Shown here in pieces: positions 30,609-40,720 of a DNA stretch of 64,000 nucleotides. The DNA comes from Kocuria varians (GTDB lineage: Bacteria; Actinomycetota; Actinomycetes; Actinomycetales; Micrococcaceae). The position numbers and the translations under genes are program-made. The stretch's first letter is position 1; each line of letters opens with the position of its first letter. The stretch is from contig NZ_BJNW01000004.1 of assembly GCF_006539885.1 (NCBI RefSeq), positions 97,850 through 161,849 of the forward strand, in the 5' to 3' direction. The notes beneath the pieces were generated by a model that saw only the letters and a list, made by a program, of their open reading frames with translations, ran no database searches and was not told the DNA's origin.

Positions 30609-31820
30609 GTGAGCGATGAGCCGCGAGGCAACGGCACCGGGGGCGGCGCGTCCGACCACTGGCGCCACCGTGAGGACCGGAGCTCTGCCACGTCCCACGA
30701 CGGGGACGCCGCCTCCACCCTGGCGGGTTCGTTCGTCCACCACGACGTGACCCCGGAGCAGCGCAAGCGCCGCAAGCTCCGCTCGCGCGCCTCCCTGGCC
30801 ACGGCCGTCGCACTGTTCGTCGCGGCCCTGCTCGTGGTCGTCGCCGTGCTGGGCTCCGCGTTCGGTCTCTTCGAGCGCAAGGACTACCACGGTTCGGGTG
30901 ACAAGGACGTGAGCTTCTCCGTGGAGGACGGCAGCACCACCGGTCAGATCGCCGAGGAGCTGCAGTCCCAGGAGATCGTGGCCAACGCCTCCTACTTCGT
31001 CAAGACGTTCCAGAAGCGCTACCCGGAGGACTTCATCCAGCCGGGCACCTACCAGCTGAAGACGCACATGCCGGCGGACGACGTGGTCAGCGCGCTCATG
31101 GAGCGCGACGAGGCCAACCACTACGCGGCGATCGCTAAGACCCAGCGCATGGACGACACCTTCACCACGCTGAGCCAGTCCACGGGGATCGCGAAAACCG
31201 ACTTCGAGAAGCTCTCCAAGGACAAGGAGAAGTTCGGCATCCCGGACAAGTTCCCCAACCTCGAGGGCTGGCTGCACCCCGGTGAGTACCGCTTCCCGCT
31301 GGACGCGACCGCCGAGCAGATCCTGCAGGAGATGGTGGACCGCACCAAGGACACGCTGAAGAAGAACGACGTCCCCGAGGACAAGTGGTTCGAGGTGCTG
31401 ACCATCGGCTCGATCGTGGAGTTCGAGGGCACGCCCAAGATCTACCCGTCCGTGGCCGGTGCGATCGAGAACCGCATCAACAACCCGGACGGCGAGACGA
31501 GCGGGTTCATCCAGTCGGACGCCTCCGTGACCTACGGCCTGGGCAAGAAGACCGTGCACCTCACGGACGAGGAGAAGAAGGACAAGTCCAACCCGTACAA
31601 CACGTACGCGAACCCCGGTCTGCCGGTGGGCCCGATCGGCTCCCCGAGCGACGAGGCCATCGCGGCCGCTGCGAAGCCCGAGAAGAACGACTACTACTAC
31701 TGGGTCACGGTCAACCTGGACACGGGTGAGACCAAGTTCGCGAAGACGTACGAGGAGCACCAGAAGTACGTGGAGCAGTACCAGAAGTGGTGCTCGGACA
31801 ACGACGGCAAGTGCTCCTGA
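30609..31820 (+). CDS. mltG: MltG, endolytic peptidoglycan transglycosylase
   Basis: MltG (YceG) cleaves nascent glycan strands at the membrane and is thought to set glycan length. The 403-residue protein has a cytoplasmic N-terminus of ~60 residues, one transmembrane helix (ASLATAVALFVAALLVVVAVLG, ~residues 62-83), a LysM-like subdomain (VSFSVEDGSTTGQIAEELQS), and the catalytic region with LTIGSIVEFEG, where the first Glu corresponds to the family's catalytic glutamate, followed by NPYNTYANPGLPVGPIGSPS. GTG start with GGAGAC upstream. One base separates its stop from aroE. Confidence 0.93.
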   Translation: MSDEPRGNGTGGGASDHWRHREDRSSATSHDGDAASTLAGSFVHHDVTPEQRKRRKLRSRASLATAVALFVAALLVVVAVLGSAFGLFERKDYHGSGDKDVSFSVEDGSTTGQIAEELQSQEIVANASYFVKTFQKRYPEDFIQPGTYQLKTHMPADDVVSALMERDEANHYAAIAKTQRMDDTFTTLSQSTGIAKTDFEKLSKDKEKFGIPDKFPNLEGWLHPGEYRFPLDATAEQILQEMVDRTKDTLKKNDVPEDKWFEVLTIGSIVEFEGTPKIYPSVAGAIENRINNPDGETSGFIQSDASVTYGLGKKTVHLTDEEKKDKSNPYNTYANPGLPVGPIGSPSDEAIAAAAKPEKNDYYYWVTVNLDTGETKFAKTYEEHQKYVEQYQKWCSDNDGKCS

Positions 31821-31821
31821 G

Positions 31822-32736
31822 ATGACCGGGACGTTCCACGCGGCCGTCCTCGGACACCCCGTGGACCACTCGCTCTCCCCGGCGCTGCACGCCGCCGCCT
31901 ACGAGACGCTCGGACTGGACGCGGACTACGTGCGCCGTGACGTCCCGGAGCAGCAGTGGGACGGATTCTGGGCCTCGGCCCGGGAGTCGGCCCGCTGGCG
32001 GGGCTTCTCCGTGACGATGCCGCTCAAGCCGTTCGCGGCGCGGGACGCGGACCGCGTGACACCGCTGGCCCGGGCGCTGGGTGTGGCCAACACGCTCACG
32101 TTCGCGGCGGACGGCACGGTCACCGCGGACAACACGGACGTCATGGGCATCATGGCCGCACTGGCCGCGGCGGGGGAGATCCCTCCCTCGCCGAAGGCCG
32201 TCGTCCTGGGCGGAGGCGCCACGGCGAGTGCCGCGGTCGCCGCCCTGCACGGTCTCGGCGCGGAGGGCGTGGACGTGCTCGTGCGCACCGCGGAACGTGC
32301 CGAGAGTCTCCACGCCGTGGCCGGCGTCGTTGGCACCACGGTGCGGGTGCTGCCGTGGGAGTCCGCCGCGCGGGCGCTGCACGGCGCGGACGTCGTGGTG
32401 GCCACGCTGCCCCCGCGGGGCGCGGACGAGCTGGCCGAAGCGTGGCGGCGTGAGGAGCCCGGCGTGAGCGGTGTGCTGCTGGACGCCGCCTACAACCCGT
32501 GGCCCTCTGCCCTTGCGTCCGCGTGGCAGGACGCGGGCGGCGAGACCGCCCCGGGTGTCGATATGCTGACGTTCCAGGCGGTGGACCAGGTCCGCTGGTT
32601 CACGGCAGGACGTCCGGACGTCGCACTGCCGCACGAGGACGCCGTCACGGCGGCCATGTGCCGCGCGGTGGGACGGCCCGAGCGGACGGTGCCCGAGCGG
32701 GTGCGCGAGGCGCAGCTCGCCCGACTGCCCCGGTGA
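31822..32736 (+). CDS. aroE: Shikimate dehydrogenase
   Basis: AroE reduces 3-dehydroshikimate to shikimate with NADPH. The 304-residue protein contains the substrate motif [19 protein letters not shown] near residues 8-26, the catalytic Lys in [30 protein letters not shown], the nucleotide-binding [19 protein letters not shown], and [15 protein letters not shown] near the C-terminus. ATG 31822 is one base after the mltG stop. It heads the aro block aroE-aroC-aroK-aroB, although a 272-nt gap separates it from aroC. Confidence 0.94.
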   Translation: MTGTFHAAVLGHPVDHSLSPALHAAAYETLGLDADYVRRDVPEQQWDGFWASARESARWRGFSVTMPLKPFAARDADRVTPLARALGVANTLTFAADGTVTADNTDVMGIMAALAAAGEIPPSPKAVVLGGGATASAAVAALHGLGAEGVDVLVRTAERAESLHAVAGVVGTTVRVLPWESAARALHGADVVVATLPPRGADELAEAWRREEPGVSGVLLDAAYNPWPSALASAWQDAGGETAPGVDMLTFQAVDQVRWFTAGRPDVALPHEDAVTAAMCRAVGRPERTVPERVREAQLARLPR

Positions 32737-33008
32737 GCGGGTCCGAGGAGCCGGGCCACGCGACGGTGACGCTGCGTGGCGGGTGCCGCGCGAGCGACGT
32801 CGGACGGGCCGGGGTGCTCCACCCGGGCGCGTCGGGTGACCGCGAGGGATCCCCGCCCCGCACGGACGACGCCGCGCGGCCCGCACCGCGCGACCGTCAC
32901 CCAGGGCACGGCGGCACGAGTTCGGCACCACGAATACCGCACCACGAGCAGGACGCCGGGACCACACGGGTCCCCGGTGAGAGAACTGGCGAGAACTGGA
33001 GTTGTTGG

Positions 33009-34259
33009 ATGTTGCGTTGGCTCACGGCCGGAGAATCCCACGGTGAAGCACTCGTGGGGATCATCGAGGGTGTCCCCGCCGGGGTGGAACTGACCACGAC
33101 GATGATCCAGGACGCCCTCGCGCGGCGTCGGCTCGGCTACGGCCGCGGCGCGCGCATGAAGTTCGAGCAGGACCGCGTGCGGATCCTGGGCGGTGTGCGC
33201 CACGGCCTCACGCAGGGCGGACCGGTGGCCATCGAGATCGCCAACACCGAGTGGCCGAAGTGGCAGGACGTGATGAGCTCGGACCCCGTGGACCCGGAGG
33301 TCCTGGAAGGTCGCGCCCGCAATGCGCCCCTGACCCGCCCCCGTCCCGGGCACGCGGACCTCACGGGCATGCAGAAGTACGGCTTCGACGAGGCTCGCCC
33401 GGTGCTGGAGCGCGCGTCCGCGCGTGAGACCGCCACCCGCGTGGCGCTCGGCGTGGTCGCCTCGCAGATCCTCGCGGCGCTGGGCGTCCGCCTGGTCGCG
33501 CACACCACGGCCATTGCCGACGTCGCGGTCCCGGACGACGCGCCACTGCCCGGCCCGGACGACGTCGCCGCCCTGGACGCCGACCCGTTGCGCTGCTTCG
33601 ACGCCGCGACCTCGCGGGCCATGGTGGCCGCCGTCGACGACGCCCACAAGGCGGGGGAGACCCTGGGCGGCGTCGTCGAGGTGCTCGCCGAGGGCCTGGC
33701 CCCCGGACTCGGCTCCTACGTCCACTGGGACCGGCGCCTCGACGCGCGGCTGGCCGCCGCGCTCATGGGCATCCAGGCGATCAAGGGTGTGGAGGTCGGG
33801 GACGGCTTCCGCACCGCCGCCCACCCCGGCTCGCAGGCGCACGACGAGACCCTGCCCTCGGACGGTGCCGTGCACCGCGTGACCAACCGGGCCGGCGGCA
33901 TCGAGGGCGGCATGTCCATCGGTGACCTGCTGCGCGTGCGCGCCGCGATGAAGCCCATTGCCACCGTGCCGCGCTCCCTGCACACCGTGGACACCGCCAC
34001 CGGTGAACCCGCCCGTGCGCACCACCAGCGCTCGGACGTGTGCGCCGTGCCGGCCGCCGGCGTCGTCGCCGAGGCCATGGTGGCCCTCGTGCTCGCCCAG
34101 GCCGCGCTCGAGAAGTTCGGCGGCGACTCGATCGCGGAGGTCGTCCGCAACAAGGACGCCTACCTCGCGGCCATCCCGGCGCAGCTGCGCACGTCCCCCG
34201 AGCTCGCGGACCCCGCCGCGCTGGCGGCCCTGGACGAGGTGCGCGGGGACCTCTCGTGA
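33009..34259 (+). CDS. aroC: Chorismate synthase
   Basis: AroC makes chorismate from EPSP with reduced FMN. The 416-residue protein starts [20 protein letters not shown], with the ESHGE signature. It continues with [51 protein letters not shown] and the C-terminal [23 protein letters not shown] 33009 is supported by TGGAG eight bases upstream and the conserved N-terminus. The frame stays open back through the gap to a GTG overlapping the aroE stop (32733), but that stretch lacks family conservation. The stop overlaps the aroK GTG. Confidence 0.95.
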   Translation: MLRWLTAGESHGEALVGIIEGVPAGVELTTTMIQDALARRRLGYGRGARMKFEQDRVRILGGVRHGLTQGGPVAIEIANTEWPKWQDVMSSDPVDPEVLEGRARNAPLTRPRPGHADLTGMQKYGFDEARPVLERASARETATRVALGVVASQILAALGVRLVAHTTAIADVAVPDDAPLPGPDDVAALDADPLRCFDAATSRAMVAAVDDAHKAGETLGGVVEVLAEGLAPGLGSYVHWDRRLDARLAAALMGIQAIKGVEVGDGFRTAAHPGSQAHDETLPSDGAVHRVTNRAGGIEGGMSIGDLLRVRAAMKPIATVPRSLHTVDTATGEPARAHHQRSDVCAVPAAGVVAEAMVALVLAQAALEKFGGDSIAEVVRNKDAYLAAIPAQLRTSPELADPAALAALDEVRGDLS

Positions 34260-34822
34260 CGGGGGCTTCCCTGCCCGTGGTGCTGATCGGACCGATGGCC
34301 GCGGGCAAGTCCCACGTGGCGCGCCACATGGCAGATCACTACGGGCTGCGGCACGTGGACACGGACCGGCTCATCGAGTCCCGCCACGGCCCCATCCCGA
34401 AGCTCTTCCGCGCCAGGGGTGAGGAGGAGTTCCGCAGGATCGAGGCGGAGACGGTCGCGGAGATCCTCGACGACCCCGAGAACCGGGAGTGCGTGATCTC
34501 CCTGGGCGGGGGAGCACCCATGTCCCCGCTCGTGCAGCCGCTGCTGGAAGGGCGCACGGTGGCCTACCTCGAGGTGGACCTGGACACCGTGCGGCCCCGG
34601 ATCCGGGGCAACACCACGCGGCCCATGCTGCAGCCGGACCCCGAGGCGCGCTGGAGCCAGATCCTCGACGAGCGCCGGGAGACCTTCGAGCGGCTCGCGA
34701 CCATCCACCTGGACGGCCGCGCACCGCGCAGCGTGGCGCAGATCGCCCACGACCTCTACACCGCACTGGGCGCGCCCGAGGCCTCGGCACTCGCGGCGCG
34801 CGGGAAGGACCGCACCGCATGA
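34256..34822 (+). CDS. aroK: Shikimate kinase
   Basis: AroK phosphorylates shikimate at O3. The 188-residue P-loop protein shows Walker [12 protein letters not shown] (near residue 11), the shikimate-binding DTDRLIE (near 34), [17 protein letters not shown], and [10 protein letters not shown] (near 82), followed by the lid region with NTTRPMLQ. The GTG start overlaps the aroC stop (GTGA) and the stop overlaps the aroB ATG, giving tight coupling aroC-aroK-aroB. Confidence 0.94.
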   Translation: MTGASLPVVLIGPMAAGKSHVARHMADHYGLRHVDTDRLIESRHGPIPKLFRARGEEEFRRIEAETVAEILDDPENRECVISLGGGAPMSPLVQPLLEGRTVAYLEVDLDTVRPRIRGNTTRPMLQPDPEARWSQILDERRETFERLATIHLDGRAPRSVAQIAHDLYTALGAPEASALAARGKDRTA

Positions 34823-35904
34823 ACGAGACCGTGATCCCCGTCCGGGGACAGACCCCGGAGAACCGCTACGACGTGCTGGTGGGCCACGGACTGCTCGGCC
34901 GCGTCCCCGAGCTGCTGGGCGAGCGCGTGGCCAAGGTCCTGATCATCCACCCGCGGGCGCTGCGCGCGACCGGCGACGTGGTCCAGGAGGACCTGCGCAA
35001 GGCCGGCATCCAGAGCTTCGTCGCCGAGATCCCGGACGCCGAGGAGGGCAAGCGCGTGGAGGTCGCGGCCTTCTGCTGGCAGATCATGGGACAGTCGGAC
35101 TTCACGCGCACGGACGCGGTGGTCTCCGTGGGCGGCGGGGCCGTCTCGGACCTCGCGGGATTCGTCGCGGCCACGTGGCTGCGCGGGGTGCGCGTGGTGC
35201 ACCTTCCCACCACGCTGCTGGGCATGGTCGACGCCGCCGTGGGCGGGAAGACCGGCATCAACACCGCGGAGGGCAAGAACCTCGTGGGCTCGTTCCACCC
35301 GCCGGCCGCCGTGGTGTGCGACCTCGACTCGCTGTCCACCCTGCCCGAGAACGAGCTGCTGACCGGGATGGCCGAGGTGGTCAAGTGCGGGTTCATCGCG
35401 GACCCCGCCATCCTGGAGCTGATCCAGCACAACCCCGAGGCCGTGCGGGACAGCCAGTCGGACGTGGTGCGCGAGCTCGTGGAGCGCAGCGTGCGGGTCA
35501 AGGCGGAGGTCGTCTCCTCGGACCTCAAGGAGTCCGGGCGGCGCGAGTACCTGAACTACGGCCACACCCTGGGGCACGCGATCGAGCACAACGAGCGCTA
35601 CCAGTGGCGCCACGGCGCGGCGGTCTCGGTGGGAATGGTCTTCGCCGCCGAACTGGGGCTCGCGGCAGGCTCGCTCTCCGACGACGTCGTCGCCCTGCAC
35701 CGCGAGATCCTCACCTCCCTGGGGCTGCCGGTGAGCTACCGCGCGGACCAGTGGCCGCGGCTGCTCGAGGTGATGAAGCGCGACAAGAAGGCGCGCGGCA
35801 ACCTGCTGCGCTTCGTGGTCCTGGACCGCATCGCGGCCCCGCGCATCATGGAGGTCCCGGACCCCGCCATCCTCTTCGCGTGCTACCAGGAGATCGCGGA
35901 CTGA
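34819..35904 (+). CDS. aroB: 3-dehydroquinate synthase
   Basis: AroB converts DAHP to 3-dehydroquinate using NAD and a divalent metal. In the 361-residue protein one sees the NAD-binding VSVGGGAVSDLAGFVAATWL (near residue 97), the PTTLLGMVDAAVGGKTGIN segment (near 131), the metal ligand Glu in GMAEVVKCGFI (near 187), and the His ligands in NYGHTLGHAIEHNERY (near 246). ATG overlaps the aroK stop. The next gene efp has its own -10 box, so aroB probably ends the aro cotranscript. Confidence 0.95.
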   Translation: MNETVIPVRGQTPENRYDVLVGHGLLGRVPELLGERVAKVLIIHPRALRATGDVVQEDLRKAGIQSFVAEIPDAEEGKRVEVAAFCWQIMGQSDFTRTDAVVSVGGGAVSDLAGFVAATWLRGVRVVHLPTTLLGMVDAAVGGKTGINTAEGKNLVGSFHPPAAVVCDLDSLSTLPENELLTGMAEVVKCGFIADPAILELIQHNPEAVRDSQSDVVRELVERSVRVKAEVVSSDLKESGRREYLNYGHTLGHAIEHNERYQWRHGAAVSVGMVFAAELGLAAGSLSDDVVALHREILTSLGLPVSYRADQWPRLLEVMKRDKKARGNLLRFVVLDRIAAPRIMEVPDPAILFACYQEIAD

Positions 35905-35972
35905 GACCCCTCGGCGGAGCCCGGCCCGTTGCGCGCCCCCGCGGGTGCACCGGGCCGGGGCTCCCCACGCGG

Positions 35973-35978
35973 TAGAAT
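35973..35978 (+). promoter_or_regulatory. Candidate -10 box for efp-nusB
   Basis: TAGAAT, the strongest -10-like hexamer type in the window, about 57 nt before the efp GTG. No good -35 box. Confidence 0.5.
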
Positions 35979-36035
35979 GGTCCGGCTCCACGAGCCGACC
36001 CCGCGCGCAGACGTTCCCGACGAGAAAGTGACACC

Positions 36036-36599
36036 GTGGCAACCAGCAACGACATCAAGAACGGCACCATCCTCAGCATCGATGGCAACCTCTGGCAGAC
36101 CATCGAGTTCCAGCACGTCAAGCCCGGCAAGGGTGGCGCGTTCGTGCGCACCAAGCTGCGCAACGTGACGAGCGGCAAGGTGGTGGACAAGACGTTCAAC
36201 GCGGGTGCCAAGATCGAGACCGCCACGGTGGACCGCAGCGAGTACCAGTACCTCTACCAGGACGGTGAGGACTACGTGTTCATGGACAACTCCACGTACG
36301 ACCAGCTCACCGTGCCGGGCGCCGTGGTGGGGGACGCCGCGAACTTCATGCTCGAGAACCAGAACGTGACCGTGGCCATCCACGAGGGTGCGCCGCTGTA
36401 CATCGAGATGCCGCCGTCGGTCGTCCTCGAGATCACCTACACCGAGCCGGGCCTGCAGGGTGACCGCTCCACGGGCGGCACCAAGCCCGCCACCGTGGAG
36501 ACCGGCTACCAGATCCAGGTGCCCCTGTTCCTCGAGCAGGGCACCAAGGTCAAGGTGGACACCCGTACCGGCGACTACCTCGGTCGCGTCAACGAGTGA
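36036..36599 (+). CDS. efp: Elongation factor P
   Basis: EF-P rescues ribosomes stalled on polyproline stretches. The 187-residue protein has the three beta-domains. The tip loop of domain I reads [16 protein letters not shown], with the Lys that in other bacteria is modified or acts unmodified. [20 protein letters not shown] follows, and the EF-P signature is near [12 protein letters not shown] at the end. GTG start with only a weak purine tract. The nusB GTG overlaps its stop (GTGA). Confidence 0.95.
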   Translation: MATSNDIKNGTILSIDGNLWQTIEFQHVKPGKGGAFVRTKLRNVTSGKVVDKTFNAGAKIETATVDRSEYQYLYQDGEDYVFMDNSTYDQLTVPGAVVGDAANFMLENQNVTVAIHEGAPLYIEMPPSVVLEITYTEPGLQGDRSTGGTKPATVETGYQIQVPLFLEQGTKVKVDTRTGDYLGRVNE

Positions 36600-37012
36600 G
36601 CGGGGCACGCAGCAAGGCCCGGATCCGCGCCGTCGAGATCCTCTTCGAGGCCGAACAACGTGACGAGTCCGTGCGCGACGCCCTGGTGCGCCGCCGGGAG
36701 AACTCGTCCTCGCCCATCCAGCCCTACACGGTGGAGATCCTGGAGGGTGTGGACGGTCGCCGCGAGGACATCGACGAGTTCCTCGAGACCTACTCGCAGG
36801 GCTGGGAGCTCTCGCGCATGCCCGCCGTGGACCGCAACGCGCTGCGGGTTGGGGCGTGGGAGCTGCTGTACAACAACGACGTCCCGGACGGCGTGGCGGT
36901 GGCGGAGGCCGTCGCCGTGGCGCGGGAGCTGTCCACCGACGACTCGCCCCGTTTCGTCAACGGTCTGCTGGGACGGCTGCAGAAGGTCAAGCCGTCCCTG
37001 CTGGACGACTGA
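36596..37012 (+). CDS. nusB: Transcription antitermination factor NusB
   Basis: NusB binds boxA RNA with S10 to build antitermination complexes on rRNA operons. The 138-residue all-helical protein has [20 protein letters not shown] at the N-terminus, and [20 protein letters not shown] and [14 protein letters not shown] in the C-terminal half, all typical. GTG start overlaps the efp stop. A strong hairpin at 37019-37052 follows, likely ending the efp-nusB transcript before the pyr operon. Confidence 0.94.
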   Translation: MSGARSKARIRAVEILFEAEQRDESVRDALVRRRENSSSPIQPYTVEILEGVDGRREDIDEFLETYSQGWELSRMPAVDRNALRVGAWELLYNNDVPDGVAVAEAVAVARELSTDDSPRFVNGLLGRLQKVKPSLLDD

Positions 37013-37018
37013 GACCTT

Positions 37019-37052
37019 AACCCCGGTTCGTGGGACCCCACGGGCCGGGGTT
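37019..37052 (+). terminator. Hairpin between nusB and pyrR
   Basis: AACCCCGG (37019-37026) pairs with CCGGGGTT (37045-37052), and CGTGG with CCACG further in, with a 2x2 internal loop. The stem ends in TTT. It most likely terminates efp-nusB; an attenuator role for pyrR is less likely because it lies upstream of the PyrR loop. Confidence 0.65.
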
Positions 37053-37093
37053 TGGCGTGTGATAGCTTCAAGGACAGATCGCACCCTTTAAAT

Positions 37094-37109
37094 CCGTCCG
37101 GTGAGGCGG
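37094..37109 (+). promoter_or_regulatory. PyrR-binding loop in the pyr operon leader
   Basis: TCCGGTGAGGC at 37097-37107 matches the core of the known PyrR RNA target (UCCNGNGAGG type). It folds as a hairpin: CCG (94-96) with CGG (107-109), a bulged U at 97, CC (98-99) with GG (105-106), loop GGTGA. The Shine-Dalgarno GAAGGAGG of pyrR begins two bases after the hairpin. This suggests that PyrR with bound UMP/UTP blocks ribosome access, as reported for mycobacteria, instead of controlling a terminator. Confidence 0.7.
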
Positions 37110-37124
37110 GGAAGGAGGCGGCAC

Positions 37125-37787
37125 GTGAGCGTGCCCGAACACGCCGAGCAGACACCGGGAAGCACCACTTCCCGCGTGATCCTCTCGACATCCGACATCG
37201 ACCGGGCCCTGTCCCGGATCGCCCACGAGATCCTGGAGTCCAACAAGGGCTCGGAGGACCTCGTCCTGCTGGGGATCGCCCGTCGCGGCTTCCCCCTGGC
37301 CCAGCGCCTGGCGGCCAGGCTCGAGCAGATCGATCCAGGTTTCACCGCGCGCACCGCGACCGGTCAGCTGGACATCACCATGTACCGGGACGACCTCCGC
37401 CGTCACCCCGCGCGCACCCCGCAGCCCACCGTCATCCCCGACTCCGGGATCGACGGCCGCACGGTCGTGCTCGTGGACGACGTCCTCTTCTCCGGGCGCA
37501 CCATCCGCGCCGCCCTGGACGCCCTCGTGGACGTGGGCCGCCCGCGCGTCGTGCGCCTGGCGGTGCTCGTGGACCGCGGGCACCGCGAGCTGCCCATCCG
37601 CGCGGACCACGTGGGCAAGAACCTGCCCACCTCCTCGCAGGAGAAGGTGCGGGTGCTGCTGCGGGAGTCCGATCCCGAGCCCCGCGACGAGGGCCACGAG
37701 GACTGCGTGGTGATCGACGCCCCGGTGGCCTCGGACCCGGACGTCGCCCGGGACCGCGACGCCGCGCCCGGAAGGACCGCCCGATGA
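37125..37787 (+). CDS. pyrR: PyrR, pyrimidine operon RNA-binding regulator / uracil phosphoribosyltransferase
   Basis: PyrR binds a stem-loop in pyr mRNA when UMP or UTP is high, and has weak uracil phosphoribosyltransferase activity. The 220-residue protein has [44 protein letters not shown] and the PRPP-binding loop [18 protein letters not shown] (near residue 110), then [15 protein letters not shown]. It is longer than the usual ~180 owing to a charged ~25-residue tail. GTG 37125 follows AAGGAGG, itself adjacent to the PyrR-binding hairpin, so the gene probably regulates its own operon. ATG of pyrB overlaps its stop. Confidence 0.94.
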   Translation: MSVPEHAEQTPGSTTSRVILSTSDIDRALSRIAHEILESNKGSEDLVLLGIARRGFPLAQRLAARLEQIDPGFTARTATGQLDITMYRDDLRRHPARTPQPTVIPDSGIDGRTVVLVDDVLFSGRTIRAALDALVDVGRPRVVRLAVLVDRGHRELPIRADHVGKNLPTSSQEKVRVLLRESDPEPRDEGHEDCVVIDAPVASDPDVARDRDAAPGRTAR

Positions 37788-38767
37788 GACACCTGCTCTC
37801 CACCACCGACCTCGGCTACGCGGACGCCGTGCGCATACTGGACACCGCGGACCAGATGGCCGCCGTGACCTCACGCTCGGTCAAGAAGCTCCCCGCACTG
37901 CGCGGGCGCACCGTGGTCAACCTCTTCTTCGAGGACTCCACGCGCACCCGGATCTCCTTCGAGACCGCCGCCAAGCGGCTCAGCGCGGACGTGATCAACT
38001 TCTCCGCCAAGGGCTCCTCGGTCTCCAAGGGCGAGTCCTTGAAGGACACGGCCCAGACCCTGATGGCCATGAGCGCGGACGCCGTGGTGATCCGCCACGC
38101 CTCCTCCGGGGCGCCGCAGCAGCTCGCGGACTCCGGGTGGATCGACGCCGCGGTGGTCAACGCGGGGGACGGCAAGCACGCCCACCCCACGCAGGCGCTG
38201 CTGGACGCGATGACGCTGCGCCAGGTGCGTTCCCGCCGCACGGGCACCCCCACCACGGGCATGGACCTGGAGGGCATGCACGTGGTGGTCGTGGGGGATG
38301 TGCTGCACTCGCGCGTGGCCCGCTCCAACGTGTGGCTGCTGACCACGCTCGGCGCCCGCGTGACGCTCGTGGCCCCGCCCACCCTCGTGCCGGTGGCCAT
38401 GGACGACTGGCCGTGCGAGGTCAGCTACGACCTCGACGCCGTGCTCGAGCAGGCGCCGGACGCCGTGATGATGCTGCGGCTGCAGCGGGAGCGGATGAAC
38501 GCCGCGTTCTTCCCGAGCGAGGCCGAGTACACCCGCAACTGGGGACTCACCTCCCAGCGGGTGCAGCGCCTCGAGGCCCTCGGCGCGCCCACCGTGTTCA
38601 TGCACCCCGGTCCCATGAACCGCGGCCTGGAGATCTCCTCCGAGGCCGCGGACTCCGAGCGCTCCACCGTGCTCCAGCAGGTGGCCAACGGCGTGTCCGT
38701 GCGCATGGCCGTGCTGTTCCAGCTGCTCTCCGGCGACGAGAGCACCCCCGATCCGAGCGAGAACTGA
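37784..38767 (+). CDS. pyrB: Aspartate carbamoyltransferase catalytic subunit
   Basis: PyrB joins carbamoyl phosphate and aspartate, the committed pyrimidine step. The 327-residue protein carries the carbamoyl-phosphate motif [19 protein letters not shown] (near residue 49), the KGESLKDT segment, [33 protein letters not shown] and the [18 protein letters not shown] aspartate-side loop. ATG overlaps the pyrR stop. No pyrI regulatory subunit is present. Confidence 0.96.
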   Translation: MRHLLSTTDLGYADAVRILDTADQMAAVTSRSVKKLPALRGRTVVNLFFEDSTRTRISFETAAKRLSADVINFSAKGSSVSKGESLKDTAQTLMAMSADAVVIRHASSGAPQQLADSGWIDAAVVNAGDGKHAHPTQALLDAMTLRQVRSRRTGTPTTGMDLEGMHVVVVGDVLHSRVARSNVWLLTTLGARVTLVAPPTLVPVAMDDWPCEVSYDLDAVLEQAPDAVMMLRLQRERMNAAFFPSEAEYTRNWGLTSQRVQRLEALGAPTVFMHPGPMNRGLEISSEAADSERSTVLQQVANGVSVRMAVLFQLLSGDESTPDPSEN

Positions 38768-38776
38768 GGCGGCCCC

Positions 38777-40087
38777 ATGACTTCGTACCTGATCATCAAC
38801 GCGCGTCCCGAGGGCGGTGAGCCGGCGGACCTCCTGGTCACGGACGGTGTGATCGCCGCCGTGGGTGACCCGGGCACCCTGGACGTGCCGGAGGGCGCGC
38901 GGGTCGTCGACGCCGCCGGTGCCGTGGCACTGCCCGGTCTCGTGGACATGCACACGCACCTGCGCGAGCCCGGCCACGAGGACGCCGAGACCGTGGAGAC
39001 CGGGACCCGGGCCGCGGCGAAGGGCGGTTTCACGGCGGTCTTCGCCATGGCCAACTCGCACCCCGTGGCGGACACCGCCGGGGTGGTGGAGCAGGTGTGG
39101 CGGCTGGGCCGCGACGCCGGCTGGGCGGACGTGCACCCGGTGGGTGCCGTCACGGTGGGGCTGGAGGGCACCCAGCTCTCGGAGCTCGGTGCCATGGCCG
39201 GGTCCCGCGCGGGCGTGCGGATGTTCTCCGACGACGGCAAGTGCGTGCACGACCCGCTGCTGATGCGCCGCGCGCTGGGGTACGTGAAGTCCTTCGACGG
39301 GATCATCGCCCAGCACGCCCAGGAGCCGCGCCTGACGCAGGACGCCCAGATGAATGAGGGCACCGTCTCCGCGGACCTCGGCCTCACCGGCTGGCCCGCC
39401 GTGGCGGAGGAGGCGATCATCGCCCGCGACGTGCTGCTGACCCAGCACGTGGACTCCCGGCTGCACGTGTGCCACGTCTCGACCGCCGGCTCCGTGGAGA
39501 TCGTGCGCTGGGCCAAGGAGCGCGGCGTGAACGTCACGGCCGAGGTCACCCCGCACCACCTGCTGCTCACGGACGAGCTCGTGCGCACCTTCGACCCCGT
39601 CTACAAGGTCAACCCGCCGCTGCGCACGGACGAGGACGTGCAGGCGCTGCGCCGCGCCGTCGCCGAGGGTGTCATCGACGTGATCGGCACGGACCACGCG
39701 CCGCACACGGCCGAGGACAAGGAGTGCGAGTGGAGCTGCGCGGCCCACGGCATGACCGGGCTGGAGACGGCCCTGTCCGTGGTGCAGCAGACGCTCGTGG
39801 ACACGGGCCTGGTCGGCTGGGAGCGCGTGGCCCAGATCATGTCCCACCGCTCGGCCGAGATCCTCGGCCTCACGGACCAGGGGCAGCGGCTCGAGGCCGG
39901 TGCCCCCGCGAACATCGTGCTGTGGGACCCACAGGGTGCCACACCGGTGGACCCGGGGACCCACGCCTCGAAGGGCCGCAACAGCCCCTACCGGGGGATG
40001 ACCCTGCCCGGTGGCGTGCGCGCCACCTTCTACCGCGGCCACCCCGTGGTCCTGGACGGGGAACTGTCCACCCCCCTGGCCCACTGA
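38777..40087 (+). CDS. pyrC: Dihydroorotase
   Basis: PyrC closes carbamoyl-aspartate to dihydroorotate with a binuclear zinc centre. The 436-residue amidohydrolase (type I) has the zinc motif DMHTHLREPGHEDAET (near residue 57), an LHVCHVSTAGS His ligand (near 232), and DVIGTDHAPHT with the catalytic Asp (near 305). The ATG is 9 nt after the pyrB stop. Normal length for the class. Confidence 0.95.
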   Translation: MTSYLIINARPEGGEPADLLVTDGVIAAVGDPGTLDVPEGARVVDAAGAVALPGLVDMHTHLREPGHEDAETVETGTRAAAKGGFTAVFAMANSHPVADTAGVVEQVWRLGRDAGWADVHPVGAVTVGLEGTQLSELGAMAGSRAGVRMFSDDGKCVHDPLLMRRALGYVKSFDGIIAQHAQEPRLTQDAQMNEGTVSADLGLTGWPAVAEEAIIARDVLLTQHVDSRLHVCHVSTAGSVEIVRWAKERGVNVTAEVTPHHLLLTDELVRTFDPVYKVNPPLRTDEDVQALRRAVAEGVIDVIGTDHAPHTAEDKECEWSCAAHGMTGLETALSVVQQTLVDTGLVGWERVAQIMSHRSAEILGLTDQGQRLEAGAPANIVLWDPQGATPVDPGTHASKGRNSPYRGMTLPGGVRATFYRGHPVVLDGELSTPLAH

Positions 40088-40119
40088 TCCCCGAGCGCTC
40101 TCGAAAGGTTCTGTCGTCG

Positions 40120-40614
40120 ATGTCCGACAAGCTCGTACCCACCCTGCTCACCATCCTGATCGTGGTGGTGATCTTCGCGCTGCTCTGGTGGGGCTGGCGG
40201 GGCCGTGTCCGGCGGCAGTCGGGGCTGCAGGAGCTGCCCCAGGCACCGCGGGACCTGATGCAGCGGGCCACCGCCCGGGTGGACGGGATGTACGTGGTCA
40301 CCACGTACGCGTCCCAGCCGCTGGAGCGCATCGCCACCCACGGGCTGGGCGTCCGCACCACGGCGGAGGCCGTCGTCGCCCCGGACGGCGTGTTCCTCAA
40401 CAGGCAGGGCGCCCCGGACGTCTTCGTCCCCCGGGACCGGCTGCTCGGAGTCTCCACCACCTCCGGGATGGTCGGCAAGTTCGTGGAGCGCGACGGACTC
40501 GTGGTCCTCACGTGGGACCTCGGCGACACCGCGGTGGACACCGGCTTCCGGGCGCGCACGGCCGAGGGCTCGCGCGAGCTCGAGGACGCGGCGTCGGCCC
40601 TGCTCCAGGACTGA
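40120..40614 (+). CDS. PH-like membrane-anchored protein in the pyr operon
   Basis: A 164-residue protein with one N-terminal membrane helix ([22 protein letters not shown], ~residues 5-26) and a ~125-residue cytoplasmic domain of alternating beta-type hydrophobics ([40 protein letters not shown]), resembling the PH-like domain proteins that sit between pyrC and carA in many actinobacteria. It has no catalytic motif and no known role in pyrimidine synthesis. Its conserved position suggests operon membership, perhaps with a membrane or assembly role. The start ATG has no strong Shine-Dalgarno. Confidence 0.7.
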   Translation: MSDKLVPTLLTILIVVVIFALLWWGWRGRVRRQSGLQELPQAPRDLMQRATARVDGMYVVTTYASQPLERIATHGLGVRTTAEAVVAPDGVFLNRQGAPDVFVPRDRLLGVSTTSGMVGKFVERDGLVVLTWDLGDTAVDTGFRARTAEGSRELEDAASALLQD

Positions 40615-40720
40615 GAACCGGCCCGGGCCGCGAGCCGAGCTCCGGACTCCGACACCATCGCACGCACTTCACCCGGCGCCCGCGCGGCGCCCCCAGCACG
40701 CTCAACGAAAGGAGTTCGCG

